Positions 23,253 through 43,082 are shown, numbered from the stretch's first letter. The stretch: DNA of 64,000 nt from Cornus controversa (GCA_026545225.1 CM048849.1:55881836-55945835); one strand, 5' to 3'. A program made the numbers and translations. The notes: generated by a model not told the origin, from the letters alone.

Positions 23253-23325
23253 TTCCCTGTGCTTTATTCAGGAGAAGGTCAGGCATCTGATTTCTTCAGC
23301 CCCACGGTACTCCACACAACATAAT

Positions 23326-23356
23326 TTCTAGCCCTACACAATTTGTAGGGCTAGAA
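23326..23356. other. Perfect 12-bp stem, 7-nt loop hairpin
   Basis: TTCTAGCCCTAC at 23326-23337 is the exact inverse of GTAGGGCTAGAA at 23345-23356, with ACAATTT between them. It lies about 490 bp after the NPH3-like stop codon. The stem is too short for a plant microRNA precursor and has no T-tract; it may be a remnant of an inverted insertion or a chance palindrome. Confidence 0.7.
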
Positions 23357-23359
23357 TAT

Positions 23360-25600
23360 ATGGGTCAAAACAAGGACCCAACAAACAATATAACTAGCAA
23401 TCAAACATTGTTATATTGATATAGATCCAGAAGAATTTTATGCAATAATACTAATTATTATTATTATTATTTTTATAAAATGTAGCTCTGTCAAATCCAT
23501 CATGTCATAGGAAGATGATCGATGCTAATGGTCGGACAATCTATCTAAAGACACAAAAATCTCCTCCATGATGCCTTAAAAAGTTCTTCTCTATTGAATC
23601 TTGTCTCAACCCCTCAAATTAAAGATACATGGAAAAAAACTATGTAACCCTCAACAATTGAACTTTCTGGACATGCTTAATTGTCGTGTTTGCCAATCGA
23701 ATAAAATGTAAGACATTTACTATCGAATATTCATTGCATTTGCATCCTTGCATGTCGTGTATGTCTTGTCTTCATCTGAAGTTCTCTAATCAACTTAACG
23801 AAATTATGATACAATTACATTTCAAGTTTTGATGAGAAATATGCTAACACATAGACTCAATTGCCTAACAAGTGCGGTGGTGGAAGGCGGCAGCAGTGGT
23901 AGTCGTGATGAAGAAATTAAATGATGCACTTACCAAAACGACCCTTTTCATTTTAAATGCTATAAAAATAAATGAATTTGTGTTATATCAGATTATGGTA
24001 TTTTTAAGAGTAAAATTGAAATTTAGTAAATGTAAATTCGCTAACCTAAAGTTTCATCATGCCTAACTATGCTAGTCGGTCATGAAATAGATATTTATGT
24101 TATCAACCTTCAAATCTAAGGAGAAGTTGGTATAATTTTGCAAATTGAAGGGAAATATGCATAAGTATGTCAAATCTTAAGAAAAGTAAGTGAAATTGTC
24201 ATTGACTTTATACTCAGTTTATGTTGTTAACTTGTTATGCATAGATGTCCACCACGCTCACAACAAATGACCCAAAATAATTGGTTATTTAGATGGTTTC
24301 AACATTTCAAAATGATCAGCACTTCCATAAAGTAGTATGACTACTAGAAAATTTCTCTAATGGCTTATAAATATATTGATATTTTTTTTAGAGGGTTGTA
24401 AATATAGAAACTAGAAATATTGATAAACAATGGATTTTAACCAACTATATATAAATTACCTTACATAAAAACTACACATTGAGTATGTTCTATACATTTG
24501 CCTTCATGTAGGTATACAGTTTTATATTCTACATTTGTTCTCACACATGTCTGCAGTTATTTTAAGTTACTTTCATGCAGTTATGTTAAGTTGTATAAAA
24601 TTGGAATGTAAAATAAAAAAATCAATCGTGCGTATTTTTTGCAAGAAACGTTTTGGAAGAAAATAGGTCGCGCAGGAATTCAAAATTTTTAGAAAGTTTC
24701 CTTTTCACGCTATCCAAATTTCAAATTTTTTTTTGGAAAAATTATATTTCAGTGCCCAAAATTAAAAAGTGTTTTATGTAGTTACTAAAAATAAATAAAT
24801 AATTACACATATTAAACCTAATACTTTTCACGTTCTATTATGCACCTGACCTAATATAGAATTAGAAATTGTAATCATAATTAAGTCCAACTTTTCATTC
24901 TAAAAATATAGAAATATATATATATTTGTGTGTATATATAAAGTTAGGATTTTGATTGTATTTTATGGAAATACACAGTTGAGACCAATAATTCAAAATT
25001 GCATAAATCCTCATTATACATTTATCATATTTAGAGGTTAAATTGAATAAAAGAGGGTTAACCATGAATAAGTATCATTTGAGGGAAACTTAAAAAATGA
25101 ATGATTTGGAGTCGTATGTAGAATATAGATTCACCATATTTATATTATTAGTATATGATATACACAGTATATGCAAGAGTGTGGATAGACAATGTTTTCC
25201 ATTGGGAGAGAGATGGGAAAGGGAAGGGTATTTTTATAATTGAGTCTAAAATGGTCACTAAATAGCAATATAGTTTTAGAATTGGTAGCTATTTGTCTTT
25301 TTGTAACTTTATGGTTACTATAGAACAATTATCTTTAATTTTGGTCACTTAAATCTAATTTTTTTATTTTTTAAAAAAATTTACGTTTTCTTTCTTTTCT
25401 TGTTGATTCCATCTAGCCGAACATGGGCAATGGAAATTGAATGGGCATTCTATAAAGTCAAGAAAGAGAAATGTTCATTTCATCTTTGTGATGGAATAGT
25501 CATTTCAATCACCTTTAATATTGCTCACAAACAAAGAAGAGAAATCAAAAGATGAAATTCCCATTTAATTTATTTCATTTCATTCATGTATATCAAATTT
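23360..25600. other. Intergenic DNA, no gene seen
   Basis: AT-rich, with only short frames. An ATT microsatellite lies near 23456-23470 and a TA/TG patch near 24916-24938. No inverted-repeat element could be defined. Confidence 0.5.
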
Positions 25601-25612
25601 AGCCTTATTTCC

Positions 25613-25998
25613 TTCAAGCAAGACTAAGTTTTTTAAATAACAATGGATAAGACAAGCTCATGCTTACTTGGCTCTTTATTTTTATTTTTTTCTTTTGGCA
25701 AATAACTCACAACAATCCTTGGATACTTACTTGGCCTTGGGTATATCTAATTTCAGTTTCAGATTTTAGCAAGGAAGAAACTATTAGATAATTCTTATCC
25801 AAAAATTCAAGCAAGACAAAGTTTTTTAAATAACAATGGATAAGACAAGCTCATGCTTACTTTGGCTCTTTATTTTTATTTTTTCCTTTTGGCAAATATC
25901 TAACAACAATCCTTGGATACTTACTTGGCTTTGGGTATATCTAATTTCAATTTCAGATTTTAGGAAGGAAGAAACTATTAGACAATTCTTATCCAAAA
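25613..25998. repeat. 193-bp tandem duplication
   Basis: Two head-to-tail copies (25613-25805 and 25806-25998) both begin TTCAAGCAAGAC and end at TTCTTATCCAAAAA. By eye they differ at roughly a dozen positions plus small indels, so the duplication is not recent. The function is unknown. Confidence 0.9.
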
Positions 25999-26001
25999 AT
26001 T

Positions 26002-26157
26002 GGTAGACACCGAGGTGTGAGTGCTGATTTGGTTAAAATCTGGTGGTTCAGAAGCCACACAAAAAGGAGTGATACTCTTGCCGCTGAACCAAACACTCCA
26101 AGAGGTTTGCTGGCACGGTTGCTGCAGACTTACCACGCGTACATTCTTAAAGAATGA
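26002..26157 (+). pseudogene. Coding-like fragment next to the tandem duplication
   Basis: A block of clearly higher GC than its flanks starts exactly where the tandem duplication stops and remains open on the plus strand for 51 codons (includes TPRGLLARLLQTYHAYILKE) and on the minus strand over the same span. I do not recognise either protein. It looks like an inserted exon fragment, perhaps carried by a transposon, rather than a functional gene. Confidence 0.3.
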
Positions 26158-26159
26158 AA

Positions 26160-27137
26160 TAGACACTGTTGCATATTAATAGAAGATAATACTAATTTAC
26201 TCACCAATCAGACACTGTCATCTTTAATTACAAATCAAGAAAAAAGTAAATAAATAAAATAAACTTGATCGATCCAACTTTACACTTCTTCACTTTCCTT
26301 TTCTCTCACGTGAACCAACATTCAACCTCTACTTCCTCTCCACTTTTCTTCTTCCTCTCAAGCTCTATTAGACGTCATATTAGTGCTTTACAAATCGTTG
26401 GATTTTTTTATACAATGAATCTTTCAATATGGTATTTATAGATACCGTTATATCTTAACAACTTCGAATTAGGGTTTTGAAATTAAAAGGCATTTGTTTT
26501 TAGGAAATTAAAGAGCATTCGTTTCTGAGTCTAATGCATTCTTAACTAGTTTGAGATTATAGGACATTCATTTCTGAGTCTGATGCATTCCTTAACTGGT
26601 TTGAGAATTAGTTTCTTGAGATTGAAAGATAATGGGCTGTGATTTGACTCTGTTCTATCACTAGTTTACAAATTTTAGTATTTGTTTATAATTGTAGTCT
26701 GAAATATTTGCATGTTCTTTCTTTGCTACTAAAATATATGGAGTTTTGAATTGGTTCATGATTTGTATACGTTTCTTTACAAGTGGTTGATGGTTCATGA
26801 ATTCTTTGGGTTCTATGTCTCTCCATTATTGATACAAAAATGGATGTGAACAGGATAAGAGGAAGGGAAAGAGAGATAGATAGAGGCAGTTATTGAGAAT
26901 TGAGTAAATATTGCATTGTTGATACAAAAATTGAAATTAACATAACATAAGAGGAATGATGAAAAGGAAATATGAAGCCGTAAATGGTCTTGTAAGACTT
27001 ATTAATAAAAAAATTATAACAAGTTAATTTGACCTGGCTGATCCTCTTTCATTATTTTTGTTAAATTTTAATTTTTTATATAATTGGGTAAAAAGTCAGG
27101 AGGAGTACTTCTCATCGGGAGCTGATATGTACTGCCA
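26160..27137. other. Intergenic DNA with a short tandem duplication
   Basis: Around 26514-26620, a unit of about 58 bp (GCATTCGTTTCTGAGTCTAA...TTTGAGA) is present twice. There is no gene; AATTAGGGTTTTGAAAT near 26467 is UTR-like but isolated. Confidence 0.5.
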
Positions 27138-27146
27138 ATTAATTAA

Positions 27147-27351
27147 GAGAAATGCTAAACGTCACAATTTTATTTCATGAATTTTAACTCGAATTTATGT
27201 GGCAGATGTTAATACTATAGAGACTCCGTGTATGGAAAGAATCTCACCAATAACAACTTACCATTTAATTTTATTTCCTAAGATAATGGACTCTATTACC
27301 TGGCACATAAATTCGAGTTAAAATTCATGATATTTACTCGAGGCATTACTC
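27147..27351. mobile_element. 205-bp MITE with perfect 9-bp TSD
   Basis: The ends GAGAAATGCT and GGCATTACTC are inverted counterparts, and the arms continue with ATGAATTTTAACTCGAATTT..GTGGCAG on the left and its inverse on the right. The flanking 9-bp ATTAATTAA (27138-27146 and 27352-27360) is a perfect direct repeat, so the element is probably Mutator-derived and non-autonomous. Confidence 0.8.
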
Positions 27352-27360
27352 ATTAATTAA

Positions 27361-27954
27361 AGTCTCTACCATCACGTTTCTCCCTCTTTTTTCTTTCCCA
27401 GTCTAATCTCTCCCTTCATTTCTTTCTTTCTCTGTCTCATCTCTCTCTTCTTTCTTTCTTTCTTTCTCTCCCTAAATAGCTAACCATGAAATCCATTCCG
27501 TCACCATACACATACTGAGAATTGAGAGAGAGAGACTCTGAGTATGAACCAACACGTACAGCTCGTGATCCAAGCCTCCGATAGCGCCAACGACCTCGTT
27601 CCACAAAAGACAACATCTCCGGCGACTTACTTCCATCGCTGGCGCATTTTGGTACGTGAGTCCGTGCTCCGACGCCATAGTTTCGTACCATCCGACGGCC
27701 ATAGCAATTATGAAAGCCAAACATCATATTTTCACTTTTTCTCCTCTTTGTTCACCTTTCTCTTTCTGTATAATTCAATGAGTGTCAAATATACCAGAAA
27801 CATAAACATTGATCATATGCTTTAGAGATAAACCAAACATCATATTTTGGGGTTTTGGGCTAGATTTTTAGAGAGAAAAAGAAAGAAATAAAGAAAGAAA
27901 GAAGAGAGATTAGAGTGAGAAAGAAAGGAGAGAGAGAAACGTGATGGTAGACTT
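27361..27954. mobile_element. Foldback element carrying an exon-like core
   Basis: The left arm (about 27361-27475, beginning AGTCTCTACCATCACGTTTC) and right arm (about 27865-27954, ending GAAACGTGATGGTAGACT) are inverted CT/GA-rich repeats. Between them, about 27540-27715 is much GC-richer and open in several frames, as expected of a captured exon. No target duplication is obvious. The left end directly abuts the target duplication of the preceding MITE. The captured gene cannot be identified by eye. Confidence 0.65.
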
Positions 27955-28300
27955 ATGCCCTGTTTCGCATTCGTTTTATTTTTATTTATCTGATTTGTTT
28001 TTGCATTCTAAAAACAAAACAAACAATTGTAGTTTCAACAGTGTCAAAACATTTTTAAAATTTTAGATCAAAAATGATATTTTTACTGTGTTCTGCAACG
28101 GTAGTCAGAATAATAAAATAAAAAACAAAAAACACCCACTCCTTAATTAATATGCAACAGTATCTTGTGTTTCATTTTTCAAGAGCGTACGCTTGTCCTT
28201 TTGTAAGTCTATCATGCTGGTGACTGTCAAGCCACAGTTGTGCTAGCAGATCTTAACACTCCAAAATCATTGAATTTATAGTCTAAAAAATTAAAACGTC
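27955..28300. other. Possible MITE remnant, no gene
   Basis: GCCCTGTTTCGCATTCG at 27957 resembles a hAT-type MITE end (GCCCTGTTTGG). No matching right end was found. Confidence 0.25.
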
Positions 28301-28309
28301 CAGAACAAA

Positions 28310-28580
28310 GGGATCACACGATACGTACAAAACAATACAAAAAATTCTATAAAAAAAAACACGAATATGACTAAAATACAATAATAAAATATATTAATAC
28401 ATATTTATTATTTATTAAAAAAAAATTGCATTACAGAAGACTAAACAAATTTATAAACAATTGAGACTTATTCAGTTATGATTTTTTAATCTTTTATATA
28501 TATTTAATTCAGATTGTTTATTATAACTCAATAATATATAATTTTTTTTTGAAACACTTAAATAGACATTACTGTATAGA
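28310..28580. mobile_element. Partial copy of the repeat found at 59.5-60.1 kb
   Basis: This stretch (ACGATACGTACAAAACAATAC, then AAAATTCTA, AATAATAAAATATATTAATA, AAAAAATTGCATTACAGAAG, TTATAAACAA, TACTGTATAG) follows the same order of words as about 59770-60080. It lacks the GTGTC-rich outer parts. It is an old fragment. Confidence 0.5.
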
Positions 28581-28934
28581 GGAATATGAGATGAACGACC
28601 ATAATAATCATTTAACAGATATTATAGAAGCTTTAAATGAGACTAATCAACCAAAAAAACCTCTTTATAGACAAGCTATTACAAGTCTATATATACAGCA
28701 TGTCAAAGGGTTGTGTGATTTTTTTTATGAGAAATTCCTTCTTTGGGCTTTGTTTGGATTGATGATAAATGGAGTAGGTTGAAGAAGTGTGAGAAGAGGT
28801 TATGGAAGCTCTATTTGTTGTTGTTGTTTTTTTTATATTGCAAGCTTTGTTGTGTGGTTTCAATGGGGGCAATATGATAATCTGATAATTAACAAGACTT
28901 TCATCTCCTAACGAACACAGTGTTCAATCGCGGT

Positions 28935-29872
28935 CTTAGGAGAGTGTATTCAATTAGAATTTTAAAAGACTTTAAAAATCTGGATGTATTTAATCCAAAC
29001 TTTTAAGGAATCCATACAAATATAGATGTATTTAGTTAGGATTTTAAAAAAATCTACAAAAGTTTAGGTGTATTCAAAAAGTCATAAATTTTCAAAGATT
29101 TCATTAAGTGGTGAACTTTGGTGGACTTGAGGATGGAATGTATAAATATCGAAGCCAATAAAAACCAACCTTTCCCCATAGATTTTGGTAGACTTTTTTT
29201 CTGCAGAATATGAAAAGTCTTTCTCCATCTCAAGGTACTCTTCTGGTTTTTCCTTTCCCTCTTCTCAAATTCTCTCTTTTTCTATTGGATTAGGAAAACT
29301 TGTAAAACTCAAGTTTCTAGGCAAGTTGATCAATTTCTCGTACTATGTAAGCCCTCTACGCTGTTTGTTAGGGATCAGTCCCTTAAGCCAAAGGGATTGA
29401 TCATGAAGTTTAATTAATAATCCAATATAACCTAGGTTCAAGGTTTTCTAATTATCTATATAATGATTTAAAGTAAATCCTATAAGTAAAGTTTGTACTT
29501 TTTTTTCTCTTTTTTCATAATATGCGATTAAAATATGAGAAATGGTTGATATGCAATTTACGTTCATCAAGTGAGTTACTTTATTATTCCCGCACTTCCT
29601 GGAATATTTACATTACACAATAATTTTTAGATAATCTATGAGAAGATAGATTATTCATTTTGCATTATTTTTAACCATTGAGCCATTGGTTTAAACAAAA
29701 ATAGAATTCAATAATACAAATAAAAAAATGTTGAATAAATCAATACTAGTCTATAAAAATTCATCACAGTCTCTAATAGAAGTCTATACAAATTAATGAA
29801 AGTCTATAATAGAAGTCTATTAAAATTCAAAAATTCACATAAATCTATCACTTAAAAAATGTCTTTCAAAAT
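28935..29872. mobile_element. TIR element, about 0.94 kb, non-autonomous
   Basis: The left end GTGTATTCAATTAGAATTTT and the reverse complement of the right end ATGTAGTCAATTAGAATTTT match. Related words (TGTATTTAGTTAGGATTTTA and similar) recur near the left end and AGTCTATA words near the right end, giving sub-terminal repeats. A GC-richer interior (about 29170-29400) shows no recognisable protein. No clear target duplication. Confidence 0.55.
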
Positions 29873-30003
29873 TTTTTTAAAATTCTAATTGACTACATCT
29901 TCTTTAGAAGGTATAAAATGAAAATTAGGCCAACATTGAGGGTATATTAGTCTTTTACCTTTGTTGAATGTTTGCTCCAATTTTGAGAGTCTATTTTAGT
30001 GCA

Positions 30004-30069
30004 AAAGAATATCTAACGTCACTAAGCCACGTCATGAAAGAATATCTGACGTCACTAAGCCACTCAAGT
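30004..30069. repeat. 33-bp tandem duplication
   Basis: AAAGAATATCTAACGTCACT... starting at 30004 is repeated at 30037 with one or two changes. Confidence 0.85.
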
Positions 30070-30089
30070 TGTAATAAGCCTTGCTTCTT

Positions 30090-30415
30090 TCCGTTCCGAT
30101 AACTTTTAAGTTATTTTTTTGTTTTTCGTTGGCATTTAATGAAAAACAAAGTCAAGTAACGGCGTTTTTATTTTAGAAAAATAAAAATAATGTTGAAAAG
30201 TTAACAACGTTAAATATAAATTGAAAGCTTCAAAACGAAGCTCTCAATTTTAATTTTTATTTTTAATGGTACTGTAATAATATTAAAAAATTAACTGCAA
30301 ATGACGTTACCAAATATTTTTTACTTTTGACAAAAATGACAACACAACTGATTTTTAATTTTTAATTTTTAAAGAATTAAAAAAGAAAATGACAACATTA
30401 CCAAACAGGCCCATG
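30090..30415. mobile_element. Possible hAT-type MITE remnant
   Basis: Ends in CCAAACAGGCCC (about 30402-30413), a typical inner/outer end of GGGCCTGTTTGG elements, and TTCCGATAACTTTTAAG near 30092 is a weak opposite end. Poor definition. Confidence 0.3.
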
Positions 30416-30457
30416 AAAATGAATTTTTGAGGATTTGAACCTAAATTTTAGTCCCAA

Positions 30458-30508
30458 GTAAAGAAAATCAATTTCAAAAAATAGTAAAGAAAATCAATTT
30501 CAAAAAAT
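30458..30508. repeat. 26-bp exact tandem duplication
   Basis: AGTAAAGAAAATCAATTTC plus AAAAAAT occurs back to back, starting at 30457 and 30483. Confidence 0.85.
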
Positions 30509-30551
30509 AGTAATGTTTAGATATCTTGAAATTATCCATCATTAAAAGTTA

Positions 30552-30805
30552 CTCCCTTGTTCCAAAATTTTTGGACTTACGTGGCATTCCAACTTTTAAA
30601 TGTCAAACCTATGTTAGGTAGGTAAAAATGTTTTTATTTTAGTAGGTTTTATCACACATGGTCATTACTACGTTTGAAGTATTTAGATTTTTTTTTTATG
30701 AAGATAAATATTTAATGCATTATTGTGTTAGTGGAATAACTTTTCAAAAAATTGAGAATATTTTAGAAAGTAAATTAAGGAACAAGAATTTTGTAAGGGA
30801 TGGAG
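30552..30805. mobile_element. Stowaway-like MITE (Tc1/mariner type)
   Basis: The left end CTCCCTTGTTCCAAAATTTT and the right end GTAAGGGATGGAG, each next to a TA dinucleotide (30550-30551 and 30806-30807), resemble the CTCCCTCCGTCCC termini and TA target duplication of Stowaway elements. It is about 254 bp, very AT-rich, without coding capacity. Confidence 0.6.
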
Positions 30806-30809
30806 TATT

Positions 30810-31435
30810 GGAAGTCCATCTCACCTTTTTATATCATATCATCACAGTACATTCTTCATCAATGACTTTCATTTTCAATGTTTTCATTAAAATTCAAGTG
30901 TGTAAATTAAATGATAAAACAATTTAAAATCATGTAAAAATTTCTAATACTCTAATATGATATTCATCTTTTCAATTTATCATCCAATTCATGTAATTAG
31001 ATGAAATTAATTGAGTCTATTATGTAATGATAAGAATCATCTGCCTTAAACAAAATAAAATAAAATAAAATAAAAAAGCAGCATTGTCGATATTCAACAT
31101 TGTAATTAGCACATCTCAAAACAGAAAATTGAAAGTTCACCTGTGTACGGTAGTCTGAATAATCAATCGACCGTCTCAAACGCCAGGTGTCCACACATTT
31201 GTCAGCGGAACAGTTTTGCCTTCTCATAGTGGCAGCACAGAGAATCGTCCCCTTTCTTTGTCGCCCCACTCTTTCTCTCTCTAGGTTTCTTCTGTAGCAG
31301 CAGTCTTTATTTCTTTCGTTCATTATAAATTTTTGAATTTAATTAAACCATCATCAATCATCGCAATCATTAGGCTGATTAAGAAAACCACCATACCCAC
31401 ACACACACACACACACACAGCGATAAGCATAATAA
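30810..31435. promoter_or_regulatory. Region upstream of the CBL gene
   Basis: AT-rich DNA up to about 31080, then a GC-richer 31080-31320 segment and a CA microsatellite at about 31400-31419. This is the likely promoter of the CBL gene if the leader exon at 31440-31510 is right. No specific operator is claimed. Confidence 0.35.
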
Positions 31436-31439
31436 CAGT

Positions 31440-31510
31440 GAAACACAATGTTGCAGCATGATGTTAACTCCTCTCTCTCCTCCTCAAACCCGCCTCTTTT
31501 TCCCTAAAAG
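31440..31510 (+). promoter_or_regulatory. Candidate untranslated leader exon of the CBL gene
   Basis: A CT-rich stretch (CTCCTCTCTCTCCTCCTC) ends in a good donor, AAAAG|GTAGGG, at 31510/31511. The coding exon is preceded by a good acceptor, GTGTGCAG|GTATGG, at 32694/32695. Together they suggest a 5' UTR intron of about 1.18 kb, which is common in plant CBL genes. Confidence 0.4.
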
Positions 31511-32725
31511 GTAGGGTTCCTTTTTATTTTGTACTCTCGCTTTATATCTATATTTATAGTACTCTTTCTTGGACTTTTTGCCCATTTTTTCATTATTGAT
31601 ATTTGTTGTTCTTCATTTTTAAGCCCTAATTTGTGCGCTATTGTTCGGCCAATTCTTTATTAATATTGACTGGGTATGAATTATAGTTTATGTACATTTT
31701 CTTTCATTTTTGGTTCAAAAACTATATATCCAATGACACATTGTAATTCTTGGATCTGATGTTTAGGTTTTGGATCGGAGTATATGCAGTGCATCATCAA
31801 TTGGTGCGCTATAATTTTTTAACGTCAATTTCTGTCTGTCATCGTTTCATTTTAAGTCTTATGAATTATTCTCTCTCATATATATATATTTTTTAACGTC
31901 AATTTCTGTTGGAAATGTTGCATGCAATGATGTTGATGGTTAATTGCATCATGTTTCATGGTTGCCTTTGATTTCCAATTTCTCACGTCCCGGATTGTTT
32001 GTTCAATTGAAACTCTTTATCAATTCAGTAGGGTTGTATTGCTATTTTTGAAGGTTGGAGTTTTCACTGTTTTTTTAATTTATAATTGTGACAAAAGTGG
32101 TATTAAAGAAATTGAGTGGAGGGAAGGAAGTGGATTTTTGAAGTATCTAACAACATTAATGGAATTTTAAAACTATCAATAGAGTAAACAAAGACTACAT
32201 GAATAATAAACAACTGTTATTCACTACTTATTGGAAGCAACTGACATTTTTTGTTATAAGCTATTTGGCCCAAATCAAAGCATAATGATTTCTGTTTAGG
32301 TGCTGTTGACGCTAAATAGTTTTCAAGTAACCTCCATGTAGCCATAGTTTAACCTCTACAATGCCTTACATTAACTAATCCTAAGGAATTAGCTTTATAC
32401 TTCTCTGCCATTCTTCCCATATTTTTTTTATGCATGCATTATATGGAAATATACTGATGGTAGAAGCAAATACTATATTAAATTTATCTCATGTGTTTGC
32501 TAGTGAAGAAGATGGAAAGAAAGATAGTTTGGAGTCTTAGATCTATTTGGGGGTGTAGTGTAGTTGCAAGATTCTGGTGCTTCTTTTATTCCCTTATGTT
32601 GTCTTGGCAACTAGATGAGCAAGGTGGATTTTGAGTCATGCCGAATTTGCACGTCAAGTGGGATGTTGAGCATTTGATTTCTTTTGGTGTGCAGGTATGG
32701 AGTGTTCTGATATCTGGAACAGATC

Positions 32726-40258
<7,533 letters not shown>

Positions 40259-41359
40259 TTTTGAACCTACATCAAGTATATTCTCCAGCAGTATTGATTT
40301 GTTCCTTCGGTAGGCAAGCTCGCGGTTCTGTATGTAAAGGTTTACAAAGAAGCCCTCAGGTCCAATTAGACGCAGGAAAAGAGGGATGTTAACTTTCATG
40401 TTTCCATTTCTAGTGAATAGAACTTATTTTTTGAATATGTGAGGCTTTTAGTTTGAGAAACTCTTCTTGTGTTGTTTGATTCTGTTACAATGGTGAGAGA
40501 GAGAGAGAGAGAGAAGGAAAGGCATCTTCAGGAGTTAGCTTCATATTTTAACTTGCAAGCTTCTGCAGGTTTGAATAATTGCTTATAGGGCTGATAGACG
40601 GGGCTTACCTGTACTGCTGCAACAACCAGTCACAGGTGAAGATACCTTCAGCAAATGTGAACTAGATGCATTCCTGTTTGGCCTAGGCCCAAAGTGCAAT
40701 TGTAAATGAATTCATCATATTGATTATTTGTTTTTTGGGTGATCAGATGAGGTTATTACAATTATAGATTTACCTTTTTGAAAGCAAGATGTTTAGATCA
40801 TCTGAGAACAACTTTAATATAATACCCGAACTATTATGTGAAAGTTCTTCGGGTCTCTAATTCAGTAAGTTATATAATTCTTCTAAATGGGTGTCACTCC
40901 TGCTTTGGTGCTCTTTCTGTATTATAGAATTTGCTTCTTTTCTTCTCTGTAGTGCTCGATAGTTCTAGAAGTGTCATTGCAATGAAGGGTATTATTGATT
41001 TCTTGTGTTTGGGATGTACAATTTACAAATAAGGCTAGAAATAAATATAAGATTTAATTCGGAAATATTGATAGAAGATTGGCCAAATACAAATTCCGAA
41101 CAAATTGAGTGATCTCACAGCCTCCATAAGCTATAGTTGAAAAAACATGGTTGAAAAACCTTTTATCGTGTCACTTGGATACAACGCTTGCTCCTCTTTT
41201 TGACACAAAGCACTCGGCCCAGAAAAAGGCATTTCAATCGACCCGAATAACATCCAAAAAGGGTTATCAACATTCATGTAATTGTATTCCAGATTTACTC
41301 CGAACACCAATGAAAGATTTAAAAGAGGTGGTGGTATTCACGTTCCTCTTTATTATAAA

Positions 41360-41391
<32 letters not shown>

Positions 41392-41690
41392 ATTAGTCAT
41401 AGATTTTCTTATTTCATTCTCTTTATTAATCTTCCTCTTACCAAATTATTTATGGGTCTACTTCGTAACGCCTACTTAACAACTAAATCCGGTTTTTCTT
41501 ATTTTAAAACGAGTATATTTTCGAACATGGAAGCTGAATGACTTGAGCCAAAGATTATTACCACTACACAACCCATTTTACTTTAGCGAACTAAAAAATA
41601 CTGTATTATTCAAAGCTCAGACTTATTCATGTAACAAATGAATATAAACCAATTTCTTGTTAATTGCACCTTCAACTGTCAAAATAATTT
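40259..41690. other. CBL 3' region and intergenic DNA
   Basis: Begins with the CBL 3' UTR, which may be spliced (possible acceptor CTTCTGCAG near 40568). A GA microsatellite lies at 40496-40513 and a TA microsatellite at about 41368-41391. Open frames around 41151-41541 run into the TA tract and are not convincing genes. Confidence 0.5.
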
Positions 41691-41691
41691 G

Positions 41692-42090
41692 GGGTAAATT
41701 TCATTGACACTCTTTGAAGTTTGAAGTATTGTCGCCGGCTAAAACTTTGTGTAATTTTGTCACAAACACCTCCTGAAGTTTGTACCGTATATCATATATA
41801 TCCCTCCTGTCAAAAGTAGGCCTTGTCAGACCACTTTTTGATGGTAAAAAGACCATGTTATCCTTTAACTTTTGACCTAACTTTTTTTAATACTAAAATT
41901 ACCTATTTAACCCTGCCTAATAGACCAAAATGCCCCCAACTATGCCTTATTAATTATTATTACATACCCACTACCCATTGTTAACATTATATATATATAC
42001 ATATATATTTATACAATATATGTTGAGCCACCAACCACAACCACCACCACCACTGCCACCAACCACAATCACCACCACCACTGTTATTAC

Positions 42091-42125
<35 letters not shown>

Positions 42126-43082
42126 GTGTGTGTGTGTGTGTGAGTGTGTGTGTGTGTATCAGATTTGGGTTTGTAGAGAGAGAGAAAGACCAGCAAGATC
42201 TTGTTAGCTTTTAACGGCAAGCCCCAATTTCATATTATGTGTTTATGTGTGTATATATATACACGTTTGTGTGTGTATATAGAGAAATTGATGGTGGTGG
42301 TGGTGGTGACTGTGGTTGTGGTGGCAGGTTGGGATGGTTGGGGTGGTTGGTGGCAGTGGTCAAGCTAGGGTTTAAGCTCTCAGGGAGTTTTAGCAGGTTG
42401 TTGCTACCCATGATTCAGCAAACGAGGGTTTGATTGAGACAAAAATCAATTGTACCAAATTGTTCGAGTTGTTAACAAAGGGGAAAGAGTTTGGTTCTAA
42501 AATGGTCTCAAACTTGAGTTTGGGTTAGATGATGGCTCTTCACTTCTCGGTGATGATGGAGCTCTGTTCCAGTGATGAGAAATGGTGATGATGGTGGCCA
42601 GTATTGGGTCAGTTTTGGTCGGTGGTGGTGTTGATGATGATGAACAATGGGGTGGTGATGATATTGAGTAGACAGAAGCTAGATATATCTATATGGATTC
42701 AGACTATATATATATATATATAATGATGACAGAAGTGGGTGGTGGAGGGGTCAATTGTGGGAGTTCGATAGTGGTGGTAGTGGTGATGGTTTTGCCACCT
42801 GGGATAGTGGAGATTGTGGCAATGGTGGCGGTGGTGGTTGGAGGAGGAGATGAGAGAAAATGGTGGTTGGTGTTTTGTGTGTTGGTGAATGAATGCCATT
42901 GTAGTTATTTACGTTTTTTGATATTTTTATATTAAAATGTATTTAAATAATTAGGGGCAGACAATTCAGTTATTAAAAAATTAAATATTATTACATGGAG
43001 TATTTAATGACAAAACTATACAAAGTGATAGTCACGTGATAATACCTCAAACAAATCTCAAGAGTGTAAATAATATTTACTC
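41692..43082. mobile_element. Probable Mutator-like element, about 1.39 kb, GGT/CCA-rich core
   Basis: The left end GGGTAAATTTCATTGACACT and the reverse complement of the right end GAGTAAATATTATTTACACT match, and continue with GAAGTTTGAAGTATT and GATTTGTTTGAGGTATT respectively. The flanks AATAATTTG and AATAATTGA could be a diverged 9-bp target duplication. The interior contains CCACCA-type (42034-42076) and GGTGGT-type blocks (42287-42360, 42541-42860) which partly pair with each other, plus TA/TG microsatellites at about 42093-42155. No transposase is present. Confidence 0.6.

Noticed and set aside
23326..23356. MicroRNA precursor
   Set aside because: The stem is only 12 bp, far shorter than a plant precursor needs to release a 21-nt duplex.
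41978..42935. Gly/Val- or His-rich frames at 42.0-42.9 kb
   Set aside because: Translations of TA, TG and GGT repeats inside a transposon-like element.
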